Positions 17,711 through 26,732 of a stretch of DNA of 64,000 bases are shown one piece after another. Numbering within the stretch: the first letter of the stretch is position 1; the number at the start of each line of letters is the position of its first letter. Under the pieces are notes generated by a model. It searched no databases, was not told the DNA's origin, and was given only the letters and a program-made list of their open reading frames with translations. The DNA is from an uncultured Paracoccaceae bacterium (GTDB taxonomy: Bacteria > Pseudomonadota > Alphaproteobacteria > Rhodobacterales > Rhodobacteraceae): contig CANLQK010000003.1 in the NCBI GenBank assembly GCA_947493255.1, positions 310,001 to 374,000 of the forward strand, given 5' to 3'. The translations under genes and the position numbers were made by a program.

Positions 17711-19027
17711 ATGACTGACACTTCTTACTCTGATCCAAATGTGACGCCGCCCATTGGGCAGGCGATCCCGCTTGGGCTTCAACATGTATTGGCAATGTTT
17801 GCTTCAAACGTAACGCCTTCTATCATCGTCGCAGGCGCTGCTGGGCTTGCGTTTGGTGGGCCAGAACAGATTTACCTGATTCAAATGGCGATGCTGTTTG
17901 CAGGTATTGCAACTGTTTTCCAAACCGTGGGTATTGGGCCAATCGGCGCGCGCTTACCGATTATGCAAGGTACATCCTTTGCCTTTGTTGGTGTGCTTGC
18001 TGGCATTGCTGCGACTATGGGCCTTGGCGTTGCTTTGACGGCCTGTATCATCGGTGGTGTGGTTCATTTCTGCCTGGGTGCAGTGATCAAGAACCTGCGT
18101 TGGTTGTTCCCACCGCTCATCACAGGCCTCGTGATTTTGGCAATCGGTCTCTACCTCATTCCTGTAGCGATCAAATACGCTGCGGGTGGTGCCGCCGATT
18201 TCCAAATGGCCGCTGAAAGCTTTGGCTCGTTGAAGCACTGGTCTGTAGCATTGACCGTTATTGTTGTGGCGTTGGCGGTCAAGTTCTTTACTAAGGGCGT
18301 TCTGTCGGCTTCCGGTATTTTGATCGGTTTGATCGCTGGCTATGCGTTGGCTGCAGTTCTTGGCATGGTCAATATGGCCCCTGTATCCGGTGCTGCGTGG
18401 GTCACATCAATCAAACCGCTGCCATATGGATTTGAATTTAACCTAGGTGCAGTGATCGCCGTAACGTTGGTTTCAATTGTTTCAGCGATCGAAACTGTTG
18501 GTGATGCATCTGCAACTGCAAAAGCGGGCGCCGGGCGTGATGCAACGGATGAAGAAATTGCTGGTGCGACTTATGCTGATGGTTTGGGTACAGCGGTCGC
18601 TGGCGTCTTTGGTGGCTTGCCAAACACATCCTTCAGCCAGAACGTCGGGATTGTCGGCATGACCGGCATTATGTCCCGCCACGTTGTTACGATTGCTGGT
18701 GTGATCATGATTATCTGCGGTCTAGTGCCGAAAGTTGGCGCAGTGATTGCATCCATGCCTTTGCCAGTACTTGGTGGCGGTGTAATTGTGATGTTCGGTA
18801 TGGTTGCCTCTGCTGGTTTGAATGTTCTTGCAGAAGAGAAAATGACACGCCGTACAATGATCATTATTGCTGTAAGTCTTGCCTTTGGCCTTGGTCTGAA
18901 CCTTGTTCCAACTGCTGTTCAGTATTTACCCGGTGTAGTGAAAACACTGGCGACATCGGCTGTAGCACCGACTGCAATCATGGCGATCTTCTTGAACCTG
19001 GTATTGCCTAAAGAGATGGACGCCTAA
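17711..19027 (+). CDS. NCS2-family xanthine/urate permease
   Basis: The 438-residue membrane protein belongs to the nucleobase-ascorbate transporter (NCS2) family with about 14 hydrophobic segments. The LGLQHVLAMFA of helix 1 carries the conserved Gln-His pair. FSQNVGIVGMTG fits the family signature Q-N-x-G-x4-T. Its place 48 bases after allA makes urate or xanthine import the probable role; uracil is a less likely substrate. It ends 23 bases before a strong bidirectional terminator. Confidence 0.9.
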   Translation: MTDTSYSDPNVTPPIGQAIPLGLQHVLAMFASNVTPSIIVAGAAGLAFGGPEQIYLIQMAMLFAGIATVFQTVGIGPIGARLPIMQGTSFAFVGVLAGIAATMGLGVALTACIIGGVVHFCLGAVIKNLRWLFPPLITGLVILAIGLYLIPVAIKYAAGGAADFQMAAESFGSLKHWSVALTVIVVALAVKFFTKGVLSASGILIGLIAGYALAAVLGMVNMAPVSGAAWVTSIKPLPYGFEFNLGAVIAVTLVSIVSAIETVGDASATAKAGAGRDATDEEIAGATYADGLGTAVAGVFGGLPNTSFSQNVGIVGMTGIMSRHVVTIAGVIMIICGLVPKVGAVIASMPLPVLGGGVIVMFGMVASAGLNVLAEEKMTRRTMIIIAVSLAFGLGLNLVPTAVQYLPGVVKTLATSAVAPTAIMAIFLNLVLPKEMDA

Positions 19028-19050
19028 GTTCGGCCATTTATGAAAACAAA

Positions 19051-19078
19051 AGCCCCCGCTTGTAGCGGGGGCTTTTTT
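19051..19078 (+). terminator. Strong intrinsic terminator after the urate operon, bidirectional
   Basis: Stem AGCCCCCGCT, loop TGT, stem AGCGGGGGCT, then TTTTTTGTTGTT. On the opposite strand the same hairpin is followed by TTTTGTTTTC, so it can also end allE, which converges on it. This is the clearest terminator in the window. Confidence 0.93.
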
Positions 19079-19096
19079 GTTGTTAAGAATCTTTGC

Positions 19097-19912
19097 TTAC
19101 AGGCCAGGGTGGCGGTTTACGTCTTTGTACAAGAGATACCTAAACGGTCCTGGTCCGCCTGTATAACAGGCCTGCGGGCAGAATGCGCGCAGCCACATAA
19201 AATCTCCGGCTTCGACTTCGACCCAATCTTGATTCAACCGATACGCGGCCTTGCCCTCAAGCACGTACAACCCGTGTTCCATGACATGTGTTTCAAGAAA
19301 CGGTATCACGCCACCCGGTCGAAGCGTGACAATGGTAATGGCCATGTCATGGCGCATATCACTAGGGTCTGTGAACCGCGTTGTGGCCCATACACCGTCG
19401 GTGTCAGGCATCGGTGTTGGGGCAATATCGGCGTCGTTGGTCACAATCGGGTCGGGGGAGGGAATGCCATCGACCGCTTCATACGCCTTGCGAACCCAAT
19501 GGAATGTGCAACCAGCGTCTTTGCATGCCGTAAAAGCCCAGTTCATACCTGCGGGTACGTATGCAAAACTACCTTCGGTAAGCTGATGGTCAGCCCCTCC
19601 AATCGTCAAGACGGCGGAACCGCTTGTCACAAATAGGGCAGCTTGTGCATCGGGATCCGTTTCAGGGCGGTTAGACCCGCCACCTGGGGCAACCTCAACT
19701 ATGTATTGGCTAAACGTCTCGGCGAATCCAGACAAAGGGCGTGCGAGAACCCACGCGCGGGTTTTGTCCCAAAAAGGGAGGTTTGACGTTACGATATCGC
19801 GCATCACCCCTTTGGGAATAACGGCATAGCTTTCTGTGAATACGGCTCTATCCGTCAAAAGCTGAGTTTGAGCGGGCAGGCCGCCCGTTGGTGTGAAGTA
19901 TTTTGATTGCAT
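19097..19912 (-). CDS. allE: (S)-ureidoglycine aminohydrolase
   Basis: This bicupin protein of 271 residues releases ammonia from (S)-ureidoglycine to give ureidoglycolate. Two cupin halves are visible: FVTSGSAVLTIGG...FAYVPAGMNWAF in the first, and FLETHVMEHGLYVLEGKAAY with GDFMWLRAFCPQACY in the second. The metal site (Mn2+ in plant and E. coli enzymes) is in the C-terminal half (ETHVMEHG). It converges on the NCS2 gene through a shared terminator. It feeds AllA, so this organism should use the ureidoglycine route. Confidence 0.93.
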   Translation of the reverse strand: MQSKYFTPTGGLPAQTQLLTDRAVFTESYAVIPKGVMRDIVTSNLPFWDKTRAWVLARPLSGFAETFSQYIVEVAPGGGSNRPETDPDAQAALFVTSGSAVLTIGGADHQLTEGSFAYVPAGMNWAFTACKDAGCTFHWVRKAYEAVDGIPSPDPIVTNDADIAPTPMPDTDGVWATTRFTDPSDMRHDMAITIVTLRPGGVIPFLETHVMEHGLYVLEGKAAYRLNQDWVEVEAGDFMWLRAFCPQACYTGGPGPFRYLLYKDVNRHPGL

Positions 19913-20060
19913 GGCTACAGTCTAGTTTGTCTGCAGTGGTAGGGCCACGCCCAATGCGCAAACAGCATTCGTTTGAAAGACTTGATAATGGAGAAAACGC
20001 GCAAAATGAGCGTAAGCGCACAGCGTGCATGAGAAAGTATCATTTTTCGAAGGTCCCAAA

Positions 20061-20135
20061 TGGCAGTCCCTAGGGGAATCGAACCCCTCTTTCCAGGTTG
20101 AAAACCTGGCGTCCTAACCGATAGACGAAGGGACC
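20061..20135 (-). tRNA. tRNA-Glu (TTC)
   Basis: On the minus strand the acceptor GGTCCCT pairs with AGGGACT (one G-T pair at the end). The anticodon stem CCAGG/CCTGG frames TTTTCAA with anticodon TTC, and the T arm carries GGTTCGATTCC. CCA is encoded at 20061-20063. It stands between allE and recJ in the same direction, with its own promoter. Confidence 0.97.
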
Positions 20136-20151
20136 GCTGTTTGGTGAGGCG

Positions 20152-20180
20152 TATTTAGGAAAAGCCGACGGGGTGCGCAA
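20152..20180 (-). promoter_or_regulatory. Promoter of tRNA-Glu
   Basis: On the minus strand TTGCGC (20180-20175) and TAAATA (20157-20152) are separated by exactly 17 bases. The tRNA begins 17 bases after the end of the -10. Hexamers, spacing and position all fit. Confidence 0.6.
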
Positions 20181-20210
20181 GCAGATTCTTTAAAATAATT
20201 TCGGAAAAAT

Positions 20211-21977
20211 TCAGTTCGCTAAAACCGCATCTTCCAAACGCAGTTGCGGGCGTTGGCGCCCTTGCCATGTATTCACTTCCAGTCGCCCTGCCAGATGGAA
20301 CCGAGCGCCGCCATGGTTCATTAACAGCGGGCCAATTGGGCCATCTAATGCGCCAAACGAAATGGCATCAACACGGGCGCTTATTCCGTCTCCGAACGTG
20401 ATTTTTAGGTGGTTTGCACCAACTTGTTTGGCAAAGTGAATAGTGCAGTCTGGAAACACAAACCGCGGTGCAGGGGCACCCGCACCAAAAGGACCTGCTT
20501 TTTCGATTTGTTCGATTAGCTCGACCGTGGCCGCGCCGGGCATTAATAGGCCGTCCACTTTCAGATCGGCTGGCCCAATGTCGCCCGCCCCTTGTTTCCC
20601 AAGCAACTCCGACAGACGTGCCATAGCGGGCTCCAGCTGATCTTGCGCCACGGTCAACCCAGCGGCCATTTTGTGCCCGCCACCCTTGATGAGTAGCCCT
20701 TCTGCAGCACATCGCTGGATTGCAGCACCCAAATCGATGCCTGATACTGATCTCCCGGACCCTTTGCCGATCTCGCCGTCCAGCCCGATCACAATCGCAG
20801 GCCGGTTCGTCGCGTCTTTTAGGCGTGAAGCCACAATCCCAACGACGCCGGGATGCCAACCTTCGCCTGCTGCCCAAACCAGTGGGGCGTCAAAACCGCG
20901 GTCTTCGGCCTGTTCTATTGCCATTTCGCGGACTTGCGTTTCGATGTCGCGACGTTCGGTATTTAGTTCGTCCAATCGTTCGGCCATTGACTGGGCTTCA
21001 CGCGGATCTGTGGTGGCCAGCAGCCGCGCACCAAGGTCAGCCTTGCCGATCCGCCCACCTGCATTCACCCGTGGACCCAAAAGGAACCCAAGGTGGTAGG
21101 ATGAAGGTGCCGTATCCATACGTGACACATCAGACAATGCGACCAAACCGGGCCGTTGGCGGCGTGCCATTACTGCTAACCCTTGTCGAACGAAGGCACG
21201 GTTTACCCCGACAAGCGGGGCCACATCAGCCACCGTACCAAGGGCAACAAGGTCAAGAAGCCCCATAAGGTCAGGTGTTTTTTCACCGGATTCGCGCAAT
21301 CGGCGGTTTGTTTCAACGAGGCACAAAAACACAACGCCTGCTGCACACAGATGAGCAAGGTCGCCGGTTTCATCTTGCCGGTTCGGGTTAACGACAGCAT
21401 GGGCATCGGGAAGGGTTTCGCCCCCCAAGTGGTGGTCTAGAATTACCACATCTGCGCCGATGGCAGCGGCAACCGGTTCATGGGATAAGGTGCCGCAATC
21501 TACACAGATGATAAGGTCATGATCACCCGCTAGCGTGGCCATTGCTTCGTTATTTGGGCCATATCCTTCATCAATTCGGTCGGGAACATATAACGTTGGC
21601 GTGTTACCAAAGGTCCGCAACCAATTAATTAATAGGGCGGCAGAGGTTCCGCCATCCACGTCATAATCGGCAAAAATGGCGACCTTTTCACCAGTTCGGG
21701 CTGCCGTGACTATTCGCTTGGCTGCCACTTCCATGTCCAACAAAGAACGTGGGTCTGGCATAAGGTCGCGCAGGGTTGGCGCCAAGAAAGCGGCAGCATC
21801 ATGGTTGCTGACTCCACGTCGAACCAAAGTGCGACAAACGGGCAGGGGCAGGGCGGTTTCCTGAGCCATGGCTTCGCTTTGGCGGTCGTCTTCGACTGAT
21901 GGGCCAACCCAGCGGCGGCCGGTTGCCGAGGACGTAACATCAAGAAAAGCACGCGCAATATGTGGTGTGTCTGTCAT
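20211..21977 (-). CDS. recJ: Single-stranded-DNA-specific exonuclease RecJ
   Basis: RecJ is a 5'-3' single-strand exonuclease used in recombination and mismatch repair. The 588-residue protein has the DHH phosphoesterase motifs: FADYDVDGGTSAALL, VDCGT and ILDHHLGG, the last giving the family its name. The DHHA1 motif GGGHKMAAGL follows and an OB-like C-terminal domain closes the protein. The length is normal. It lies between hom/MFS upstream and tRNA-Glu downstream on the minus strand. GTTC and GAAC half-sites occur in the leader, but not in the form of an alphaproteobacterial LexA box. Confidence 0.96.
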   Translation of the reverse strand: MTDTPHIARAFLDVTSSATGRRWVGPSVEDDRQSEAMAQETALPLPVCRTLVRRGVSNHDAAAFLAPTLRDLMPDPRSLLDMEVAAKRIVTAARTGEKVAIFADYDVDGGTSAALLINWLRTFGNTPTLYVPDRIDEGYGPNNEAMATLAGDHDLIICVDCGTLSHEPVAAAIGADVVILDHHLGGETLPDAHAVVNPNRQDETGDLAHLCAAGVVFLCLVETNRRLRESGEKTPDLMGLLDLVALGTVADVAPLVGVNRAFVRQGLAVMARRQRPGLVALSDVSRMDTAPSSYHLGFLLGPRVNAGGRIGKADLGARLLATTDPREAQSMAERLDELNTERRDIETQVREMAIEQAEDRGFDAPLVWAAGEGWHPGVVGIVASRLKDATNRPAIVIGLDGEIGKGSGRSVSGIDLGAAIQRCAAEGLLIKGGGHKMAAGLTVAQDQLEPAMARLSELLGKQGAGDIGPADLKVDGLLMPGAATVELIEQIEKAGPFGAGAPAPRFVFPDCTIHFAKQVGANHLKITFGDGISARVDAISFGALDGPIGPLLMNHGGARFHLAGRLEVNTWQGRQRPQLRLEDAVLAN

Positions 21978-22047
21978 TGCTCATACCATAATCCTAGTAT
22001 TCGGGATTGGCTATGTCCCTTCTTCGAAGTTCTCGAATTCTGAACAC

Positions 22048-23280
22048 CTATTTGGATGGGGCATCGATCGCAATCTTACGAGCAAATAGTGCTAGCAACG
22101 CCAACGCGGTTGTTCCGATGATTGTAGCAACGGCAAGAATGGTTTGAATATCTTCGTATGGCATCGTGCTGACATCGGTCGTTGAAATTGCGCCCACAAT
22201 TAGGGCGAAGGCAAACAAGAGACGACCGACAAAACTCTGCAGAGACAACCATGTCGCCCTGCTATCGTCAGGCAGAAGAGGTTGGATTCGCCCCAAAATG
22301 AAGGGACGCGTCAATGCGTCTGGCACCATCCGTAACATCATAATACCGAGGACCAATACACTGTCACTTAACGCCATAACGCCCGAAATTGCGACCTGAA
22401 GAGCGAACGCACCCAAGATCAGCACGGGCAATCCCAACGTGTTGCGCATTTTAACGGCCATCAAGGAAACCATGACCGATATGGCCATCATAACCGCCGT
22501 AACTGTTCCGCTGACCAAAGGCGCTGAGCTTGCAAACCCCATTGCGTCAAGTGCTTCGAGGATGAATGGTTGGCCGAAAACAAATGGAAGGTGGCTGAAG
22601 GCGTAAAGTAACGCAGACAGGACAAAGAACCACATCAACACTGGATTGCGAGCATTGCCTAGAATATGACGCCAGCGCAGTTGCTCGGCACCGTTATTCG
22701 TGATCTCCTCATGCGGTGGTTCGACCATGATCCAAGTGAGCCACGTGAGGCCCGCAAAGGAAAACACAACCGCGACATATGCTAGTTTCATGTCGATCAT
22801 TGCCAATGCGCCACCGATCACGGCGGACAAAGCAAGTGCCGTAAAAGAATACCTCCATGCAATGATCTCTTGGTATTCGATTTCATCTTCACGTCCTATC
22901 GCAGCAAGGCTTTCAAAAAGGATCGCTTCGTCTGTCCCGCTTGAAAATGCCGTGCTGGCGCCAAATAACATGGTGGCAATTGCGAAAAGCAGAAAGGACC
23001 CACCAAATACCAGCAAAACCGCAGCAGCTAGGCCCGCCAGGGCGCTTGCGATTAAGGTCTTACGCCGCCCTAATCGGTCGGACATGTATCCCGAAGGAAC
23101 CTCAAGCGCGGTGGTGGCAATGTCAGTTAAGGCGTACAGCAATATTGCATCAGATGCCGATAACACGTCTTGGTAATACAGAAACCAAATAGCCTGCCAA
23201 AACAACAGGCTTCGCAGGAACCGCGACCATCGATAAAGTGAAATATTGCGTGTTAACGCTGAGTGGCTGGGGCTCGTCAT
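22048..23280 (-). CDS. MFS transporter
   Basis: The 410-residue protein has about twelve membrane helices. The MFS loop 2-3 signature is visible as GYMSDRLGRRKTL near residue 63-75. No substrate motif was recognised; resemblance is to general drug/metabolite efflux proteins. It lies 27 bases after the hom stop on the same strand, and recJ follows about 70 bases later, so it may be transcribed with both. Confidence 0.85.
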   Translation of the reverse strand: MTSPSHSALTRNISLYRWSRFLRSLLFWQAIWFLYYQDVLSASDAILLYALTDIATTALEVPSGYMSDRLGRRKTLIASALAGLAAAVLLVFGGSFLLFAIATMLFGASTAFSSGTDEAILFESLAAIGREDEIEYQEIIAWRYSFTALALSAVIGGALAMIDMKLAYVAVVFSFAGLTWLTWIMVEPPHEEITNNGAEQLRWRHILGNARNPVLMWFFVLSALLYAFSHLPFVFGQPFILEALDAMGFASSAPLVSGTVTAVMMAISVMVSLMAVKMRNTLGLPVLILGAFALQVAISGVMALSDSVLVLGIMMLRMVPDALTRPFILGRIQPLLPDDSRATWLSLQSFVGRLLFAFALIVGAISTTDVSTMPYEDIQTILAVATIIGTTALALLALFARKIAIDAPSK

Positions 23281-23307
23281 TTGCCCCAGCTTAACAGGTT
23301 TAGATGA

Positions 23308-24594
23308 TCAGTCGACCGTTTCGATCCGGATGGCGACAGGAGCACCCAAAACAACTGATGCATCCATGTTGGCCAATGCTTCGTCCAGCGCGGTGCGTGA
23401 TGTTTTGTGGGTCACGATCAATACTGGAGCAGAGGTGTCGTCGTGATCATACTGGCGCATACGGTTAATCGACACACCGGCATCGCCAAGTACCGCAGCG
23501 ACCTTTGCCAATGCGCCGGGCTTATCTACCAGCTGCATTCGAATGTAATACGGCGCGGGAACAGCTGCTTTTGCGGCGCGTGCCTTTGTTAACGTGTTTG
23601 CGGGCTGTCCAAAGGTTGGCAGGCGTACACCGCGTGCGATATCGACAATATCAGACAAAACGGCGCTGGCGGTCGGGCCTTCTCCTGCGCCCGCACCACG
23701 CAAAACGATCTGGCCTACGGCATCACCTTCGATGACAACCATATTGGTGCCACCTTCCAGCTGACCAAGCGGAGAATTAGACGGGACCAAGCAGGGCGAC
23801 ATGCGTTGTTCTAGGCCGCGCCCTGTTTTTTGAGCGACGCCTAGAAGTTTGATTCGGAAGCCCATGTCGTGGGCCGCATCGATGTCTTCCAATGTAATGT
23901 TCTGGATGCCTTCGAGCTCGACCGCGTCGAAATCAACCACTGTGCCAAATGCAACGGATGATAGGAGTGCCAACTTGTGTCCGGCATCAATTCCGCCGAC
24001 GTCTAAATTCGGGTCCGCTTCAAGATAGCCAAGTTTGTCGGCTTCCGCGAACAGCGCGTTGTAGCCTTGGCGTGTTGCCTGCATTTGGGTCAGGATATAA
24101 TTGCATGTGCCGTTCATCACGCCCATCACACGGGTGATTTCGTTTCCTGCCAAGCCTTCTGTCAGGGCTTTCATGACGGGAATGCCACCTGCAACTGCAG
24201 CTTCGTAACCAATAACAAGGCCTGCAGCCTCTGCGGTTTCAGCCAGTGCTTGACCATGAATTGCCAGCATCGCCTTATTCGCTGTCACGACATCTTTGCC
24301 GGTGGCGAGGGCCGCTTCGGTAGCGTCCTTGGCGGGGCCAGCATCACCGCCCATGAGTTCTACGAACACATCAACATCGTTGCGTTTTGCCAAGGCAACC
24401 GGGTCGTTTTCCCAAGCGTAGTCTGACAACGCTACGCCACGATCTTTGTCTTTGCTGCGCGCCGACACCGCTGTGATTACAACTTCGCGACCTGTTCGCG
24501 CCTGCAGCAAAGCTGCTTGTTGGCGAATAATGCGCACGACACCAACACCAACGGTGCCTAAGCCAGCGATGCCGAGACGGAGAGGTTCAGACAT
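23308..24594 (-). CDS. hom: Homoserine dehydrogenase
   Basis: The 428-residue enzyme reduces aspartate semialdehyde to homoserine, leading to threonine and methionine. It has the NAD(P) motif GLGTVGVGVV at the N-terminus, the substrate/catalytic block DPNLDVGGIDAGHKLALL with the conserved Asp and Lys, and a C-terminal ACT domain (from about residue 350; MQLVDKPGALAKVAAVLGDAG) for feedback control, probably by threonine. The length is normal for a stand-alone enzyme, not fused to aspartokinase. Confidence 0.97.
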   Translation of the reverse strand: MSEPLRLGIAGLGTVGVGVVRIIRQQAALLQARTGREVVITAVSARSKDKDRGVALSDYAWENDPVALAKRNDVDVFVELMGGDAGPAKDATEAALATGKDVVTANKAMLAIHGQALAETAEAAGLVIGYEAAVAGGIPVMKALTEGLAGNEITRVMGVMNGTCNYILTQMQATRQGYNALFAEADKLGYLEADPNLDVGGIDAGHKLALLSSVAFGTVVDFDAVELEGIQNITLEDIDAAHDMGFRIKLLGVAQKTGRGLEQRMSPCLVPSNSPLGQLEGGTNMVVIEGDAVGQIVLRGAGAGEGPTASAVLSDIVDIARGVRLPTFGQPANTLTKARAAKAAVPAPYYIRMQLVDKPGALAKVAAVLGDAGVSINRMRQYDHDDTSAPVLIVTHKTSRTALDEALANMDASVVLGAPVAIRIETVD

Positions 24595-24651
24595 TGGTAT
24601 ATTCCTTGCGCGAGATCGTTTGATGCCTGTTAGCCTGTCGGCGGCGGGGAT

Positions 24652-24930
24652 TCAACGTACGCCGCGCAGCATTCGCGCGCGAGTTGCTTGATCGATGACG
24701 GGCCCGCGTAAACGGGCTGCCCGTGCGCGCAGGTTTGTCACTCGCGGCGCAATATCTTCGGCCGCGGTTCGTGCTGTCTCTGTAGTTACGTTTGCACGTT
24801 CAATAATCTGGGAAAGCGGTACCAATTGCGGTGGTGACCCATTCGCAATTTCCGGCGCAACGGTGCCGTCCAATTCGGGAAATTGGGTGCAAGCTGCAAT
24901 TGTCGCAAGAAATGCAAGGGCGAGGCGCAT
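24652..24930 (-). CDS. Small putative lipoprotein
   Basis: This 92-residue protein has a lipoprotein signal (LALAFLATIAAC with Cys14). The mature part is short and contains a basic, probably helical C-terminal half (NLRARAARLRGPVIDQATRAR). No domain was recognised. It lies upstream of hom on the same strand with a 57-base gap. Similar short proteins occur near hom in related bacteria as far as I recall, but their role is unknown. Confidence 0.65.
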   Translation of the reverse strand: MRLALAFLATIAACTQFPELDGTVAPEIANGSPPQLVPLSQIIERANVTTETARTAAEDIAPRVTNLRARAARLRGPVIDQATRARMLRGVR

Positions 24931-25088
24931 GTTGATCGGTCCGTTTGACGTCGCACGACCATAGAAGCCGTCGAACGAGGGGGCAAGCCGATGCGCGTAA
25001 GTTCACTATTTAAGGTCGTTTACCGCTCTCCCTTTCCAAGGGTTTGTTGGGCCGGTAAAGGTACCCGAGAATTGTAAAGGGGCTTTCG

Positions 25089-25559
25089 ATGTCAGATGAA
25101 AACGTAATCGCAACACTACAAGCAACTGCGGCACGCAGGCTGTTTGCTTACGGTGCGGTGTTTGCCCTTGGCGCACTGTTGATAATATTGGCGTTTTTCC
25201 AACCTCCAGCATTTGGTTGGCAAATTTTTCTGATCGCATTCGGCGCTGGGGCCCTTGTTGTAGCAGAACGGCTTCGCCGTGCGACATTGTTTGGATTGGT
25301 TCTGACTGAAACGGAGTTGCGAGATACCGCCGGGACTGTCTTAGCAAAGCTTGATGATGTGAAGGGCGTGGACCGAGGTGCGCTAGCGTTCAAACCGTCG
25401 AATGGGTTCGTGTTGAGGGTTCGTTCTTCCCAAGAGCGGGCATGGGCGCCCGGCCTTTGGTGGCGTTACGGAAAACGCGTTGGTATCGGCGGGGTAACCC
25501 CATCTGGCCCAGCCAAGTTCATGGCCGAACAAATTGCGATGCGTGTACGGGAAGGCTAA
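25089..25559 (+). CDS. Conserved hypothetical membrane protein
   Basis: The 156-residue product has two membrane helices near the N-terminus (FAYGAVFALGALLIILAF and GWQIFLIAFGAGALVVA). A cytoplasmic part of about 90 residues follows, rich in beta-type sequence (LTETELRDTAGTVLAKLDDV). This layout recalls small PH-like membrane proteins, but I cannot place it in a family with confidence. It converges on the TadE/TadG-like genes with five bases between stops. The function is unknown. Confidence 0.7.
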   Translation: MSDENVIATLQATAARRLFAYGAVFALGALLIILAFFQPPAFGWQIFLIAFGAGALVVAERLRRATLFGLVLTETELRDTAGTVLAKLDDVKGVDRGALAFKPSNGFVLRVRSSQERAWAPGLWWRYGKRVGIGGVTPSGPAKFMAEQIAMRVREG

Positions 25560-25564
25560 GCCGT

Positions 25565-26158
25565 TTAGCTGCTTTGCGGGCACTCGGCCTGACCGAACGA
25601 ACCGTCGTGACTGTAGCACAGCTGAGGCGTAAATCGTGGACGCGTGAAGATCATGTTCTCGAAGTTGAACGATTCTACGCCGATCGAAAACACCGGCGTA
25701 TAGTTAACGGCCGTTTGTACGATAATCAGTGTTTCGCCGTCAGGCATCACTGGGATCTGTTCGTCAGCGACCATTGAGTTCAAAGCCGAGTTTGTCAGTT
25801 CACCAATTCCACCTTTTGAGGCAGACCAAGACACTGTGTGTTTGTCATCGTCTTCATCGTACTGGATCACAGATACACGCAACTGCGTTAGAGTTGGCGA
25901 GTTGGTGAGGAAGCGGTGAAGCCGCCATGTGTTCACCATATAGGTGTTGTCAATATATTCGGACTCACGGCTCAGCGCGTCTGAGATCGTATAGGCAGCT
26001 TTTAGATTGATCGATTGGTTGCGGAATGCATCGAAGAAAACGAACATTGCGATCACGCAAGCAAACAAGGTTGGAAACATTGTCACCGCTTCTGCGATGA
26101 TCGAACCTTCTTCGTCTCGGCGAAACGCGCGTACGCGGTTTTTGAGGCGTTGTATCAT
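25565..26158 (-). CDS. TadE/TadG-like pilus-assembly-related protein
   Basis: The 197-residue protein starts with a basic stretch and the segment RRDEEGSIIAEAVTMFPTLF leading into one membrane helix (FACVIAMFVFFDAF). This is the class III pseudopilin-like N-terminus of TadE/TadF proteins. The rest is predicted to be extracytoplasmic, with two cysteines near the end (LCYSHDGSF, AECPQSS). It is the last of three such genes. The ATG follows the previous stop by one base. The minor-pilin-like role is inferred from the family. Confidence 0.78.
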   Translation of the reverse strand: MIQRLKNRVRAFRRDEEGSIIAEAVTMFPTLFACVIAMFVFFDAFRNQSINLKAAYTISDALSRESEYIDNTYMVNTWRLHRFLTNSPTLTQLRVSVIQYDEDDDKHTVSWSASKGGIGELTNSALNSMVADEQIPVMPDGETLIIVQTAVNYTPVFSIGVESFNFENMIFTRPRFTPQLCYSHDGSFGQAECPQSS

Positions 26159-26159
26159 G

Positions 26160-26720
26160 CTACGCAGGCTCCATTACGAAGGCAGTTGTCGAAACCAAAC
26201 GATACCGGCCGTCTGTGAAATTTGACAGGAAGTGACCTAATCCAAACGTCGGCAACATTGGGCTGAAAATACCGCAAGCGCGGACAACCATCATTTCGTT
26301 CGCAGTACCAGCAGTGAACTCGCGGGCGGGCTCAAACGGGTTGTTTACATTTGTACAAGACGCTTCAGCTGGAATTTCGTTAGATGAAGTATTTCCATCG
26401 TGAAACAGGTCGATTGGACGCATTTCAAGGCGCACGTTGGTTGCGCAATCAGGCAGAACGCCAGCGGCATTGCAAAGCATCTGCTTCAATGTTGTTTCTG
26501 TTACGGTGATGCTGGTGTTCAATCGGACTTCGCGAATGGCCATGTCGAGACCACGTTCCAACATTGCGTGGCGCGTCATCAGCAGGCCCATCTCAAAGCC
26601 GGCAACAGGCAGCATGATGAAGGGTGTGAACACCAAAACAAACTCCACCGTCGGGCCACCGTCCTCGGACGACCTGAAGCGTCTTATAAATGACGCGAGT
26701 GTTTTGAGACCAAAAGCCAT
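26160..26720 (-). CDS. TadE-like minor pseudopilin
   Basis: The 186-residue product has the TadE layout: a basic N-terminus, then EDGGPTVEFVLVFTPFIMLPVAGFE as the start of one membrane helix, and an extracytoplasmic domain with four cysteines (MLCNAAG, PDCAT, ASCTN, RACGIF). TadE and TadF are processed like Flp pilins and needed for Flp pilus output. It lies 12 bases after the vWA-domain gene. Pilin, CpaA-F and TadB/C genes are absent from the window. Confidence 0.8.
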   Translation of the reverse strand: MAFGLKTLASFIRRFRSSEDGGPTVEFVLVFTPFIMLPVAGFEMGLLMTRHAMLERGLDMAIREVRLNTSITVTETTLKQMLCNAAGVLPDCATNVRLEMRPIDLFHDGNTSSNEIPAEASCTNVNNPFEPAREFTAGTANEMMVVRACGIFSPMLPTFGLGHFLSNFTDGRYRLVSTTAFVMEPA

Positions 26721-26732
26721 TATGTTGTTTCC

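Noticed and set aside
19040..19636. Plus-strand frame of 198 codons after the NCS2 gene
   Set aside because: It starts at the terminator and is antisense to allE; no protein-like features.
22029..22045. GTTC and GAAC half-sites before recJ as a LexA (SOS) box
   Set aside because: The alphaproteobacterial LexA box is a direct GTTC-N7-GTTC repeat; here the halves are inverted and nine bases apart.
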